A stretch of 64,000 nt of DNA from Chloranthus sessilifolius (GCA_021018995.1 CM037588.1:38313000-38376999), one strand, 5' to 3'; shown: positions 42,089-54,591, counted from the first letter of the stretch. Numbers and translations are program-made. Notes: generated by a model not told the origin, from the sequence alone.

Positions 42089-43587
42089 ATTGGGATACAT
42101 TTTTTGATGATTTTGAAAGTGTGTGGGCTGAGGTTTAGGAGGAGGCCTAAAATTGCAGTAATGAAGACAACAACACAATAGTCTTCAATGAGCCTAGTGC
42201 AGTATTCCATCTGAAAACCCATATTGCTGCCCCTACCTCAAACCTCCAAGATACCTTTGTTGCCTTCTATAGAGAGTCCACCTGATCTGAAGCTTAAACA
42301 GCTGTCAGACACATTAAAATATGCCTTTTGGGGGCAGGACAACAAACATTCTCTGATTATCTCTTCCTCTCTTACTAGTGAGCAGGAAGAGGAATTATTG
42401 TGGGTGCTTAGGAGACACAGGAAAGTAGTAAGCTGGGCAATATCAGATTTAGGGGGGATTGATCCATTACCCCCCTAGATGCATAAGATACATCTAGGGG
42501 GCAATGTTAGATTCTAGATGCATAAGATACATCTAGAAGAGGGTTCCAACCCATAAGGGAAATGCAGACGAAACTGAATCCTCATATGCAAGAGGTGGTC
42601 TTAAAGGAGGTGGTGAAACTGTTAGATGTTGGGGCCATATACCCCATTTCAGATTCAGAATGGGTATCACCTATCTAGGTGGTCCCCAAAAAGACTGGTA
42701 CAACAGTAGTTACCTCTGATTATGGGGAATTGATGCCAACCAGGGAGACCACTGGTTGGAGAGTTTGCATTGACTATAGGAAGCTCAACTCCAAAACCAG
42801 AAAAGACCACTTCCCATTGCCCTTCATTGAGCAGATTTTAGATAAATTGGCTAGGAAAGCATACTATTGCTTTCTTGATGGATACTCAGGTTATAATCAG
42901 ATACCTGTGTAATCTCAGGACAAGGAAAAGAGTACATTTACCTGTCCATTTGGCACTTTTGCTTATAGAAGAATGTCATTTGGAAATCTTTATGGATAAT
43001 TTCTCTGTGTTTGGGGATAGTTTTAGTCAGTGTTTGCATCACCTCAGCCCGATTCTTCAAAGATGTGACGAGACCAACCTGGTCTTGAGTAGGGAAAAGA
43101 GCTACTTCATGTTCAGCCATGGCATTGTGCTTGGCCATGTGGTTTCCCATAGAGGCATTGACGTAGATACAGCAAAGGTTGACTTAATTCCACACTTGCC
43201 CCCACCAAAAACTATCAAACAGATCAGGTCTTTCTTAGGGCATGCTAAATTTTATAGGAGGTTCAACAAGGACTTCTACAAAATTGCTAAACCTTTGTGA
43301 CACTTGCTCTGTCAAGATGTGCAATTCAATTTTGATGCTGAGTGCCTTGAAGCATTTGAGGTCTTAAAAAAATGCTTAACCTCTGCCCCTGTGATCCAAG
43401 CCCCAAACTACTCTCTCACATTTGAATTAATGTGTGATGCATTAGACATGGCTATAGGAGTTGTCCTAGGATAGAGAAAGGTTAAGCTGCCATACGTGGT
43501 ATATTATGCCAGTAAGACATTGGAAGAGGCTCAACTTAATTACACCACAACTAAGAAAGAGTTGCTAGCAATTATCTTTGCTGTGGA
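42089..43587 (+). pseudogene. Athila-A segment 2: protease-RT linker, RT and start of RNase H
   Basis: This continues the protein cut at 5175. The linker has SLIISSSLTSEQEEELLWVL at about 42352-42415, matching Athila-B. RT begins near 42600. The frame from 42679 has VPKKTGTTVVTS, TGWRVCIDYRKLN and YYCFLDGYSGYNQI. A deletion then removes the stretch that should contain GLCNAPATF. The catalytic box reads FMDNFSVFGDSF, with asparagine in place of the second aspartate, so the enzyme is dead. RNase H starts (YTTTKKELLAIIFAVD) and is cut at 43587, where Ogre-2 begins. The rest of RNase H and the integrase are missing from Athila-A. Confidence 0.88.
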
Positions 43588-43591
43588 TAGA

Positions 43592-44763
43592 TCCTTTATG
43601 ACCCATACCTCACCACCATTTTCTGGGACCGGGCAGCCGTAGGTCCATTGCGCCTATTCAACAACCGCCGCATGGTCTTCTTCTATGGGGCATGGGCCAG
43701 GGCCTACTATCTAGGGGAGCGGGTAGTCCACCAGTAACAAGGCTATCTCGCCATTCCCATGGATCCTCCTACAGTTGTTTTGGGTCCCACCGATAGCATT
43801 GAGGAGCTCACTATGGCCTTCCTCCGTAATGGGATCCCCATTAATGCCCTTCTTGTGCCCGGGGATTATCAGCTATGGTATGAACCCCTGTCATATTGGT
43901 TCATCCTGCCGTGCTTTGTCGCTAGCTCTAACTTCCTTGCTTTCGACAGCCAGCGTGCTCAGGTAATTCTCCTTTCTCTTTTAGATTAGTCCCCTTTTTA
44001 TTTTAATTCAACTTTTGTTCCTATTGAGCAGATTTCTATTTTATTCACAGTTTGGTCAAGGGAATGACTTGGATGGTGAAGGTGGACCGACGACGGGTAC
44101 TGCGAATGCTTCAGGGGTGGGCCGCTCAGGGGCTGGCCCTTGTAGTGTGGGTCCCTCAGGTGTGGGTCCCTTAGGCAAGGGTTCTTTGGGTTTTTATCTG
44201 TTGGGTACTTCCCATGTGGGTGCCCTTAATGGTGCTCCGCCCGTGGTCTATGGGACTTTCAGATGCCTCGACGACAGCTTTCTCTCAGGTCTATGCACCA
44301 ACGTGAATAGGCAATCTCGCATCTCAGCTAAAGCGGCCCTTGTCCCTCCTCCTGAGGTGGTTCATGGGGTAAGCCCTCTTACGATCATTCTCCCTTTGTC
44401 TTGTCTCCTTTGATAAATGCATGTATTTGTTACTAGTCCCTGCAACTGACATCCTTTCTCGCTAAATGTAGAACTTTGACTCGGCCATGGAGCAAGCCGC
44501 GTATTACCATGACATCGCAGAGCTCTGGGACGTGGAGGTGGCGAGTATCTAGCAGCTCAGTCTTTCTCACTGTTTGGCTATCCTTTGTTCCTCAATTGAT
44601 CCTGATTTATGATTTTGACTATGACTTGCAGCGTGCATGTGCCAAGGAGTCGCGCTCTTCGCTCAGCCGGCTTTCGCAGGTGTGGTCGCTTGTAGGAGAT
44701 ATTCAGACCTTCCAAAGTTCCTCACGTCGGCGGAAGAAGTCGAAGGGCACCAATAAGGATTAG
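43592..44763 (+). pseudogene. Antisense mobile-domain gene of Ogre-2, exons 4 to 7
   Basis: Exons at 43592-43962, 44051-44368, 44472-44544 and 44632-44763 match exons 4 to 7 of the Ogre-1 gene in order and at the same splice points. Exon 4 has FFYGAWARAYYLGERVVHQ, then a stop at about 43736, and NGIPINALLVPGDYQLWYEP. Exon 5 is rich in Gly and Ser (SGVGPLGKGS). Exon 6 has EQAAYYHDIAELWDVEV. Exon 7 has KESRSSLSRLSQVW and the basic tail SRRRKKSKGTNKD before the TAG at 44761. Exons 1 to 3, with the mobile domain itself, were lost in the deletion at 43588. Confidence 0.72.
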
Positions 44764-45416
44764 GCCTTAGCTTTTGCATTTTGAACAATTCAAACATTTT
44801 AGGATAATTTTTATTTGGATTTTGCAAAGTTTGTAACAGATATTTGTAGCACTTTTTGGATGATTTTTTGCTTGGACATGTTTAGTACTTTTTCTTCGAT
44901 TGCATATTATCTTTCTCTTGCACATATCCGACTATTTGCAAGATGGTTTTGACGACTGCCCAGGAAAGTGGCCCTCGAGGTCACATGCATTGGTGTGGGT
45001 TTCTCCTACACAAAAAGTCAAATTATTTCAATCTTAGGTGCCCTTTTAATTTTCACGTTTGAATATTTTCCATAGCATAAAGTAGGTGAATCAGGCTAAT
45101 TGTCTAAGGGGGCCAGCAAGGGCCCACGAAAACTCCCAAAAAAGTCCAAAAAGGCATAAAAGGGGGCAGGTTTATACTGACATAACTATTAGTTGTGCCA
45201 GGCTTAGCGTGGGGAAATTTGTGCTCGCGAAACTATTAGTTGCGCCAGTTTTAGCCTGGGGGGCTGTGGGGACTTTATATGCCTGAGTCAGTCCAAATTC
45301 TCCTTTTTTTCTTTTTGGCTTGGCCTTTTCAACTGATTTTCTCTCTCCTTGCTTTCCCAAGGGGGGTCCATTGACATACATTGAATTTGATATCTTTGAA
45401 AGATCTTTGTACATCT
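44764..45416 (+). promoter_or_regulatory. Spacer with palindrome pair before the second antisense gene, Ogre-2
   Basis: After about 400 T-rich bases come palindromes at 45177-45201 and 45224-45248, with starts 47 apart. These are followed by GCCTGGGGGGCTGTGGGG and then CTTTATATGCCTGAG at about 45274-45288. TTTATAT is a fair TATA-like string about 130 bases before the start codon. The spacing from the gene 1 stop to the gene 2 start is 653 bases, against 648 in Ogre-1. Confidence 0.55.
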
Positions 45417-46935
45417 ATGGACCCGCTTCCAATCCTCCCTTACATGGAGGGCTTGGAACCAATTTACTCGTCCCTTTGGGCTTGGGGCCCAATTTTCTAA
45501 AAAGTTGGCTTCGGAGCTTGAATGAGAGTGAGCTTGTTGAACAGAAGCGGCTTGGACTATCACGTCTTCCCTTCTTTCTTGAGGTTCCTCTACGATGGGA
45601 CCTACTTCATGCAGCAACCTCTTTTTGGGATACAAATGCCCATGTGTTCCATTTTTGGAAGCGGGAGCTAACTCCCACTCTTGAAGAGCTATCCAATTTG
45701 TCCGGCTTGAAGCTCCACAAAGGCCTTGCACGAGTCAAGCCGAAGTTGAGTTACTCTAAATTTTTTCACCTTACACTCAGTTTGAAGAAATTTGAGTATG
45801 AGAAAAGTCTCATTGGGGGCCCCACAAAATGTTAATCAAATTCCTCAAAGAACTTTTCGGCAATGAAAATTTTTAAAAATTACCGATTAGGAATATCTTT
45901 AATGTGAAAGCCTTTTCTCTTAGTCTCATTTCAGAAGTCCTTTTCTTCACTGGGGGAGAGAGCTTCTCTCTGTCTCTCTGCGACATTTTGATCAAGTTGG
46001 TAGAGGGCCAATCAGTGATGCAGTTGGTCCTTGTCGAACTATATCGATGCCTTGATGCATTTGCTCTGGGCAAGGTCGAGAGCCTCAGGGGATGTGCTTT
46101 GCTGCTCCATGTCTGGCTGGGTGTGCATCTCGCTATCTTAGGACCCGTGCCATACATTTACATCGCTCGAGGTGAGGACGCTCTATGCTTTTTGGGTAGG
46201 TGTCACTTGCTTTCGCATGTCGATTTGTCAGCTTTGAGGCTTTGGCTGACCGATGCAGAGATGATACAGAGACTTCCTTAGTTGGATCGGACCCTTCCAG
46301 TAGTTCGTTTCAGAGACTATGAGGGCATCACCCTCCTAGGATTGACTGGCAGCACTTTCTACTTCCCATTTCAGGTGTTGCGTCAGTTTGGCTGCTCTTG
46401 GCAAGTGCCTTGCGAGGCAAAACCCCCTCTATGTGACCTGATCTTTTCTAGGGGGTTCTCTGGGGACGTGGATTGAATTGGTACTCTTTGGGAGACACGT
46501 CAATCAACGCTAATGTGTGATATGGAGTAGGGAGATTCAGTTCAGCCTTCCCCTTAGTACGAGGCTTGGCTATGGGCTGAGCAGCCTACTGCTGATCATC
46601 AGGATCAAATGGAGAGTATTGATATGGGAGGCCCCTGGCCAAAGAAGGAGACGGTGCTTCGAGCTCACATTGAGCTGTTGGTTGATGAGAAGAGTGTCCT
46701 ACAAGAACTTTTAGCACGAGAAAAAGTTAGAGCAGAGGTAGCAGAGACCAGAGTTGGCGTAGCTGAGAGCAAGGTCCTTCGTTTGGAAGGATCCTTGAAT
46801 GTTGCTCATGGGGCTAATGATGCTTCTCGGAATAGGTACAAGAGCTTGCATGGTCATTGGTTGACTGAGCAGATTATCTGGGAGGATGGTTTTCTCACTG
46901 AGATTAGTGCCTTGAAGCGTGAGCTAGGCCATTGA
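45417..46935 (+). pseudogene. Antisense DUF7745-like gene with coiled-coil tail, Ogre-2
   Basis: This is the counterpart of 28128-29651. The ATG at 45417 is put out of frame by a one-base loss soon after. The frame then runs to 45835 with LGLGPNFLKSWLRSLNESEL, AHVFHFWKRELTPTLEELSN and FEYEKSLIGGPTKC. A second shift follows. From 45904 the frame continues with LISEVLFFTGGESFSLSLCD, a hydrophobic helix-rich stretch (about 46060-46170), and FYFPFQVLRQFGCSWQVPC. The tail (46609-46935) is a strong coiled-coil candidate (HIELLVDEKSVLQELLAREK). Stops at 46278, 46474 and 46529 break it. The similarity to the Ogre-1 copy is high along the whole length, so both copies share an ancestor within the element family. 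Confidence 0.7.
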
Positions 46936-48480
46936 TTCCTTCCTGCACATATATCTTTTTGCACAGATCAGATACACATAAAAGGGGTGTAAGAAACCCC
47001 TTTACAGATACACACTTTTTGGTATACATATTTTCTTTATTTTTTTATTTTTTTCTGCTTTTGTAAAAAAGAAAGAAAGAAAGAAAGAAAGCTAGACATC
47101 ACACTGACTATTTTTTTTGGGATGTAATGTAAGCGGTGCAGTTGTAAATGGAAAAAGAAAATCTATTATATTTACAAAGGCTTCTCTTCTTTTGTTGCTC
47201 TTTTTTATTAAGGGTCCCTTTTAGAATGTGCATAGCCAGGGCATGGAAGTGGAGAAGGGAAATTATTATCTTTGACAAAAGGGGCTGTCCTCCCTGCCCT
47301 TTATTCTCTTTTTGTTTGGTTTGTTGCCTCAATTACATGGTGAGATCTCGGGTCCTCTTTTGAGCATGGTCTAACCCCTTTTAAGTGGTCAGATCTGGGT
47401 GAGTTTCAGCAGCTTTACCAAGACTGGAACATCAATCCACTTGGACTAAGTCAAACCTTTCTCCTTACCTTGAGTCATATGCTTGACAAAGCAATTTCAC
47501 TAAGACAATTCTGGTCGGGGTTCAATTTGAATTAGCATGAGTGGCCCAATCAGAAAAGAGGATCAGGGAGAGTAACCAAGAGCGCTCCTCTAACATCAAT
47601 CTTATCAATCAAACCTTTCTTTTTCAACTTTTCTTTTTAATCCTTCAATTCTTTTACTCACAATGCCTAAGGTGGGTTTGTCGTGCCTATTTGTACCCTC
47701 TTTTTACCTATGGTGCCCTTTTGGGTTTTCACCACCTCCATGGGTTTCGCTCTCTTACCCCAAGCACCCTTTCGAGGTGTTCACCTGGTCTGCACAAACT
47801 CGCTATTTTTACCCGTAGTGCCCTTTCGAGTTTTCACCACGTCCATCTTGCTTTAAGCTTGCATATATTTTATTTTTTCTTTTTATTTCTTTTTTTGAAA
47901 GTCACGACATAGACATCGATTCCGTCATAGTCGGGCAGATGGGGTTCTGGTGTTGTCTCACAACTCGGCTTATGTTGACTTAACAGATACTATGACTGCC
48001 CATGAACCTATAATGAGGGCTTTCTTCAGGGGGTAGCTTGGCCATGGGTTAGGTTAGGATTTGAAGGTATGTTGGGCTAAGAAGGTTTCCTTGATACGGT
48101 TCCAATTTTTCACAACATACTTTCCTACTGTACATGCCCCATGATTCTTCTATTTTTTTCTTTGCCTTTATTTTATTTCAAGCGATCTCTTTTTGAGGTT
48201 TTGCTTTCCCTATTTTTAAAATTTTTAATAGCCCTTGTACTTCATCTCTTTTTTCCTTTTATATGTACACACTTTTTCTTTTTCAGGGTAGGGGTTTATT
48301 GAAAGAAAGGCCCAAGCTCAAATGGAGTAGCAAAGGATATCATTATTTTTAGAGATGTTTTTTTGCTACTGTGCTCGAAAGATGGCCTCTTTTGGGTGGT
48401 TCTTCAGCAGTCACGTATTTGTTTCACCAATACTTACCTTATCATGATAGACTAAGAGTAGAACTGTCAAACGTATCCAA
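46936..48480. other. Convergent zone of Ogre-2
   Basis: This matches 29652-31257 of Ogre-1. It starts with the hairpin at 46981-47003 (AAAGGGGT, seven-base loop, ACCCCTTT). A GAAA repeat of five units lies at 47071-47091, and the tandem repeat block at 47650-47852. T-rich stretches fill the rest. No coding frame is visible. Confidence 0.6.
47650..47852. repeat. Imperfect tandem repeat in the convergent zone, Ogre-2
   Basis: Units share TGCCCTTTCGAGTTTTCACC and ACGTCCAT, with a T-rich spacer containing ACCC. It is the counterpart of 30441-30635 and has the same number of units, about four. Confidence 0.6.
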
Positions 48481-49610
48481 CATTGATGAGCTCAGGAAGA
48501 TGATCTCCGTCCATGGTGGTGAGGTGGATGGCATATCCCAACAGCACTTCTCAGACGATGTAAGGTCCCTCCCAGTTCGGCTTGAACTTCCCTCTCAGAT
48601 CGGCATGGGGGGATGGGAAGATCTTATTCAGTAAGTGTTTCCTACCTTTAGATCCTGACCACAGACACATTTATTGTAAGCGCATGCGATTCGCCCCTAG
48701 TAAACTTGAGAATGACACATGGCTAGGAGTCTTTTCTCGTCTAGTAGATTCAATTGTTCAAAGCGGGATCTCTCTCTTTGCTTTGGGTAAGCCTGATTCT
48801 ATGAGGATTCGGAGTGAGGGTACTTCGACCTCGACCAGTAGGACGGCCTCAGTTCCATACACAAGGGAGAATGGTGTAGCCCCTGTAGCAATACGGATCA
48901 ACATTCTGTAGGCCCGCAAAGTAAATAGTAGCATTTTGCTCCAATCTCGATAAGTGATGACCATCATTTTGAGGATGTGGATGACTATCTTGTTCGCAGC
49001 TTCCACAGCTCCATTAGTTTGAGGTTGATAAGGTGACGAGCGATGGTGCTTGATTTTGTATTGTTCGCAGAAGGGTCAGATGTGCTTATTTGCAAAGTTT
49101 GTGCCGCTCTCCGTGATAATATCCCTGGGTACTCCAAATTGGCATACAATATAATTCTTGAGAAACTTCTCGATGTGGCTAGCCGTGATGTTGGCATATG
49201 ATGTGGCTTCTACCTACTTTGTGAAGTACTCATTGGCAATAAGGATGAACCGATGTCCGTTTTATGCTTTCGGATTAATCATTCCGACGACGTTAAGGCC
49301 CCAGTAGCAAATGGCCAAGGAGTGGTCATGCAATGAAGAACGATGGTAGGAGCGTGGATTAGACTGGAGTGTTCCTAATACTTGTAGCATTTCTGAATAT
49401 GTTTGCAGCAATCCGATTCCATCGTGGTCCAAAAGTATCCCTGCCAGAGAATTTTCTTGGCGAGCATGTGACCGCTGACTTGGGCACCACATACTCACTC
49501 GTGGATCTCTTTTATAATATTGATCTCTTCACTTTCTGTAAGGCACCTGAGCAAGATGTTATTGTAGTATCGATTGTAAAGGCATTCCCCACAAATGGCA
49601 TTGCCTGCCG
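48481..49610 (-). pseudogene. Ogre-2 integrase, catalytic residues changed
   Basis: The frame can be followed next to that of Ogre-1. The first catalytic aspartate is changed (GLNVVGMINPKA against GLDIIG), and the second too (ITESGTNF against ITDNDTNF). The glutamate is kept (GAVEAANKIVIHIL). Several stops lie at about 49261, 49227 and 48757. With two of three catalytic acids gone the enzyme would be inactive even without the stops. Confidence 0.83.
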
Positions 49611-50230
49611 CTAAATGTTAAATGGCTCGCCGATCCGTCTTAGACATGCCCTCAGGGAAAGTGTCTCAAGGAAATTCTTGATAACTAAGAACCAAGGTGG
49701 CTCATCATCAGGCTTTGTAGGTTCCTCAATATGGAGGTAGAAGGCCGGCTCATTCCTTTGCTCGATCATGATCGCCTTCATCTCGGCACCATACGGGATT
49801 TCAATCATTGACGCCAAAGTGGCTAATGTGTCGGCAAAGCGATTCCTTATCCGGGGGACATATGAGAATGTCACGTCTTCGAAACAAACTATCAAATCCT
49901 TGAGGTGATCATGGTTAGGGATCAATTTATCATCTTTTTTCTTCTAATCTCCATTCGTCTGGCATATGATCAACTATGAATTGCAAAACACTCGGAGGTG
50001 AGTTATGTTTAGATCGAGAGCCGCCCGTAAACCAAAGGCACAAGCTTCATACTCGACCATGTTGTTAGTGCAAGGGAAGTTGAGTTTTATAGAGACTGGT
50101 ACGTGAGATCCTTTTACCAAGATTAGAATGGCGCCAACTCCCTGACCCTCGGCATTTGCTGCCCCATCAAAGTGATGATTTTTCTGCTTCTTTTGTATCG
50201 TCTTTCGTCATGAACCGGATGTCCTCATCG
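49611..50230 (-). pseudogene. Second RNase H of Ogre-2, damaged
   Basis: The first part has FDGAANAEGQGVGAIL and NMVEYEACAFGLRAALDL. The third catalytic acid is lost: FCNS stands where Ogre-1 has FGDS. Stops follow (near 49980 and 49945). The last part, from 49925, is open and has NRFADTLATLAS with the final aspartate. Confidence 0.8.
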
Positions 50231-51640
50231 GGGAACTCAATTCTCAAAGGTTCATAATCTGGCAAAGGATTGACAGCAAGATGATCGGCGAGTGCCTACC
50301 CCTTGATTAACTTCTGAGTGACGTACGATGTCAAACTCAGACAATAAAAGCTGCCATCATGCAGTTCATCCAGTAAGAGCCAGCTTCTCAAACAGTTATT
50401 TCAATGGGTCCATTCGGGCCAAAAGTAGAACGACTTGGGATAGCAAGTTATGGCGGAGCCTCTGAGTAGCCCATACAAGAGCTAGTCATGCTTTTTACAA
50501 ATGAGAATAGCATCTCATAATCAGTAAACTTCTTGCTTAGGTAGTAGATGGCCTGCTCTCTTCCTCCCATCTCGTCATGCTGCCCAAAGACACATCCCAT
50601 CAAAACATTCATCGTGGAGAGATATATCAAGAGTGGTCTCTCTGGCTCGGGTAGTACTAACACAGGTGGGTTAAGGAGGTAGCTTTTAATTTTATCGAAC
50701 GCTGCCTGATAGTCATCGTTCCATTCAATGGGAGCGTTCTTCCTTAGTAGTTTGAAGATCGGCATGCAGATAGGCATTAGCTATGCAATGAACCGACTTA
50801 TATATTATATCCTGCCTAAGAACCCTCTAACTTCCTTCTCAGTAGATGTTGGTGGGATTTCGGTGATAGCTTTGACTTTGACTGGGTCGATCTCGATCCC
50901 TCTCCTACTGATGATGAATCCCAACAGTTTTTCGGACATAGCGCTAAATGCGCACTTTTGTGGATTCAGACATAACCGATACTTTCTCAACCTCTCAAAT
51001 AGCTTCTGAAGGTTTATCAGATGATCACTTCACTTTGGTGACTTAGCTATCATATCATCAACATACACCTCAATCTCTCAGTGCATCATGTCTTGAAACA
51101 ATGCGGTCATAGCTCTCTAGTGCGTTGCACCGGCATTCTTCAACCCAAACGTCATGACTCGGTAGTAAAAGGGCCCACAAAGAGTGATGAATGCCATCTT
51201 CTCTTAATCTGATTATATCCTGAGAACCCATCCATGAAAGAAAGCATCCCGTGCTTAGCACTGTTATCGACCAAGATGTCGATGTGCGACAATGGGAAAT
51301 CATCTTTCAAGCTTGCCTTGTTAAAATTGCGAAAATCGATACCCATGCAAACCTTTCCATCCTTCTTCGACACAGGCACAATATTGGCAAGCCACTGCAG
51401 GTACTTTGATATCATGAGAAACCCCACATCATACTGCTTGAAGACCTCCTCTTTGACTTTCAACATCCACTCGAGTAAGAGACGTCTCAGCTTTTGCTTA
51501 ACCAGCTTCATATCAGGGTAGAGCGGCAACTCATGCTCGCCCAAATGGTGTCCAAACTAGGCATGTCCTCGTATGACCAGGCAAAAATGTCATGGTATGA
51601 CCGAAGGAAGTCGATCATGCTTTTTCTTTCTTCTAGAGAT
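50231..51640 (-). pseudogene. Ogre-2 reverse transcriptase and RNase H, broken
   Basis: The frame at 51544-51152 has EHELPLYPDMKLVKQ, IDFRNFNKASLKDDFPL and FMDGFSGYNQIK. A deletion of about 17 bases then removes the MAKVDRE stretch seen in Ogre-1 and shifts the frame. The catalytic box EVYVDDMIAKS is intact at about 51070-51040, but in a stretch with stops (HxRAM, MHxEI). The thumb lies at 50990-50805 (GFIISRRGIEIDPVKV) and the connection at 50777-50448 (PIEWNDDYQAAFDKIK). The Ty3-type RNase H is barely recognisable. Confidence 0.85.
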
Positions 51641-51824
51641 AGTGACGTTTCGATTTTGGTAATTCAGGGAATCTCCTCAGTCCCTAGATTAACGCCTTCG
51701 ATTTCTTCGACAATGGGGGTAGGGCCATACTCAAAGTCGGCAAATCGGTCGAGGAGCTCATGGGGGAGCTCCTCAAAAGGGATATCCTCATCCAAACTAG
51801 TAACTCCTACCTCTTCTTGTATTT

Positions 51825-52030
51825 TTATAAGAAAGGGGTCGATTTTAATGGGATGGGTATTTCAATTAAGGCATCTTTTTATGGGATTTTATCTAGAATT
51901 TTAAATGACAATATTTTTGGACTTTGTATTTTTTCAATATTTTTAGAATTTTTATTTTCTTCGGAGACGGACCCTTGGTAGCATGAGTCTATGTATATAC
52001 AAGGTATTTCCTGCCAAGGGCTTATCTCAC
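51825..52030 (-). other. Intron remnant of Ogre-2 between protease and RT
   Basis: By alignment with Ogre-1, the donor is GTGAGATAAG at about 52030. The place of the acceptor reads CCCCTTTCTTATAAAAATAC, where Ogre-1 has CTTTCCTGTAGAAATAC. The AG is missing, so this copy could no longer be spliced at that site. Confidence 0.45.
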
Positions 52031-52216
52031 TTTTTATAGGTTGTTTTTTTTTGGGAAAAGGGTGCCAAATGTTAAGCCACTCCCCGCTTTCAGGGTTTGG
52101 GATAAAGATGTCCAGTTGCGTACCTACGAGGCCACTCCTTTACCTATTCGAATGGAGGGTGCTGACTCATACAGCTTTTCAAAGTCAGCATCCATCATGT
52201 TGATCCCCATTTCATC

Positions 52217-53468
52217 TCAGATGATATCTTCAAATGTTAACACAATTTTGTGGTGATTCACCACAAGAGGAGTTTGTTCAGGTACAGGTCGTCGCTCCTC
52301 AAAGAGAGATAACACAACCAAGTATATCTCTAGGCTAGGAAGGGTGATGTTGGGATTGGTGGGGTGAATTGGTGTTGTGGGCTTGTGTGGGGTTAATTGG
52401 GTTACCCCATTCTGGTCAATCTTTACAACCCCGACGCTCATGAATGAATTCCTGATTGAGTCATGGGGTAGGGTCTTTCCTCTATGTGTATCCCCTAGCT
52501 CTCGCAGCTGCCATCACACGGGCATTCTCCTTAGCCTCTCGCACTTCTTCCATGGGCTTGTAACCTAGCCCAAATCTGACTTTCTGACCACCCTTAGCTG
52601 TGACGAGCTCTCTTCTACCTTGCAGTTTGGGCCCCAACGCCCTTCCTTTTTGATAGCCCTACCTTTGGAGCATGTCCACTGCTGCTACCATTCCACCTCT
52701 GGTTCTTGGAATGATGCCCTCGATGGTCTCCGAGAGTATCATCGACACCTCGTATTCTAACCTATCGAGGTCGACGTCCTTAGCGGTTTGTGACACATCT
52801 AGCACTTTGGGTTTTTCGACGCTGTTGGTGGCTTTTTCTGTCTCGTTGTGCCCTTCATCGATGATAGTGATAATCTTATTCCCAGATGTGAACTTGAGCT
52901 TCTGGTGCAACGTGGATGGGATCGCTCCAACTTCATGCAACCACGAGTGCCCTAACAGTAGATTGAACGAGGATTTAATGTCCGTCACTTGAAATAATAT
53001 GGAGAAGGTCATTGGCCTAATCAATAGCTCAAGGTCAACTTCTCCCATTATCTCTTTTTGTGTGTTATCAAAGCCTCTGGCACTGGTTCTCATGGGTCTC
53101 AGTATACACGGATCTACCCCATTCTTGGTGGCGGTTCCCAGTGGGCATATATTTAATATAGACCCATTATCAATCAAAACTAAGGGAATTATAATATTTT
53201 CAGACTCAACAGTAATGTTAAGGGATTTAGAATGACTACTCCCTTCATCAGGTAAATCGGCATCCAAAAATAAAATGGCATTTGGAGCCATAACCTGACC
53301 AATTATTTGCTCAACTTCATCTGGGCTAACTTGAAGCGATACATGCACATTTTTTAACACCCTCATTAATGCTTGAAAATAGAGTAGGGACGTCATTGAC
53401 AGATCCCATACAGTAATATGGGTATGCATTCTTCTTAGCAGAGCCTTCAGTATATGTTCTCGACTCAT
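52217..53468 (-). pseudogene. Ogre-2 protease region, mostly open
   Basis: The frame at 53468-52659 is open for 269 codons. It starts in MSREHILKALLRRMH and has the retropepsin stretch IPLVLIDNGSILNICPLGTA at about 53185-53125, with the catalytic aspartate in DNGS. LLGHSWLHEVGAIPSTLHQK follows (about 52960-52905), a stretch that Ogre-1 has lost to stops. The C-terminal piece at 52441-52217 has LSLFEERRPVPEQTPLVVNH. A stop at 52659 and a frame change separate the two. It is the best preserved protease in the window. Confidence 0.83.
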
Positions 53469-54591
53469 TTTTTCAGAAGGATTTATGGCGCTATCTTTCT
53501 TTCTCTCTGGTTGGGCTTATGCTATTGCTGGTACTTCTGGCTATTTTGATATCTTCTCGGATCAGGTAACAAAGTCCACTGCCCCTTTTCTATTACTGCT
53601 AGCGTTGATGTCTGTTTGCTCATAACTCAGCGGGACCTGATGAGGATTGTAGGTTGGTCCTGAAATCTGAAATAGTATAGCTGCTGGTATCGGATGCACT
53701 TGCACTGCGGGTTCTGGAGGTGTGGGTAACACTTGATTCACTTCACTGATGGCTGGTTGGGTGACAAAATTGGGCCAGATGGGGGTGTTGAAGCTTGTGG
53801 GTGGTTGACCGGGGGTAAAGGGATAGGAGTAGGCCATTGGTAGCTGATAGGTGTTGACGGGGGATTGGGGGCATGGTGGGCTATTGGGTAATTGATGGAG
53901 GTGGTGGTTTATGGTTGATATGCATTTATATGCACATAATTGGCAGAAGTGGGTGATGGGAAATAAGCCTTAAGATCTAAGGGTTCAACTCGTGGTGCTA
54001 GGTTGGAAAAATAATCTGATAAATTTAGGGGTTCAATCACCCCAATATTTCTTTCTTTATAATTTCTCAGCATTAGTGCCACGTAGCTCTTCCCATCACT
54101 GATGTAATCCAACAGATCAAGTTCAAATTCCTCCTCATATTTCTCTATCATCCCGATGGTGGGTCTGGGACTTGCTCCTCCGGTAGGATGTGGGGGTAAT
54201 GGCACTTGATGAATATTTACGTGCTAGTTCACTTGAGAGGGTGCCAGTGGAATGATTTTCCTGACATCGATTAAATCTTGGATCACATGCTTCAATGGGA
54301 AGCAGCGATCAGTCGGGTAACTCAGACCCTGATGAAAATTACAGTGAGTATTAGGGTCATAATTCTTTGGTATTGGGTGAGGAGGAGGTTGCGGTTGACG
54401 AATAATAACTAATCGCTTTACTATTAGTAAAGGTAAAAGTACACTTTGTGATTGCCCTAGGGGTGTAAACACTCGATCGTAGTGGTCTCTCCTCTGCTCC
54501 GGAGTCATCTGCATTCCTTGCTCATTCCCTGATATCTGTATCTGCTCAGTTTTGACTAGTGCTGGAGGGGCTACTTGAAATTGGAACAAGG
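53469..54591 (-). pseudogene. gag: Ogre-2 gag, C-terminal part
   Basis: The frame at 54601-54224 holds YDPNTHCNFHQGLSYPTDRC with FPLKHVIQDLIDVRKIIPL, a zinc-finger-like stretch typical of Ogre gag. A proline-rich linker follows (54205-53562) with ISGPTYNPHQVPLSYEQTDI. The solo LTR at 54592 separates it from the gag core at 57306 and beyond. Confidence 0.8.

Noticed and set aside
47071..47091. GAAA microsatellite
   Set aside because: Five units, grown from an A-rich stretch that Ogre-1 has in the same place. Ordinary slippage.
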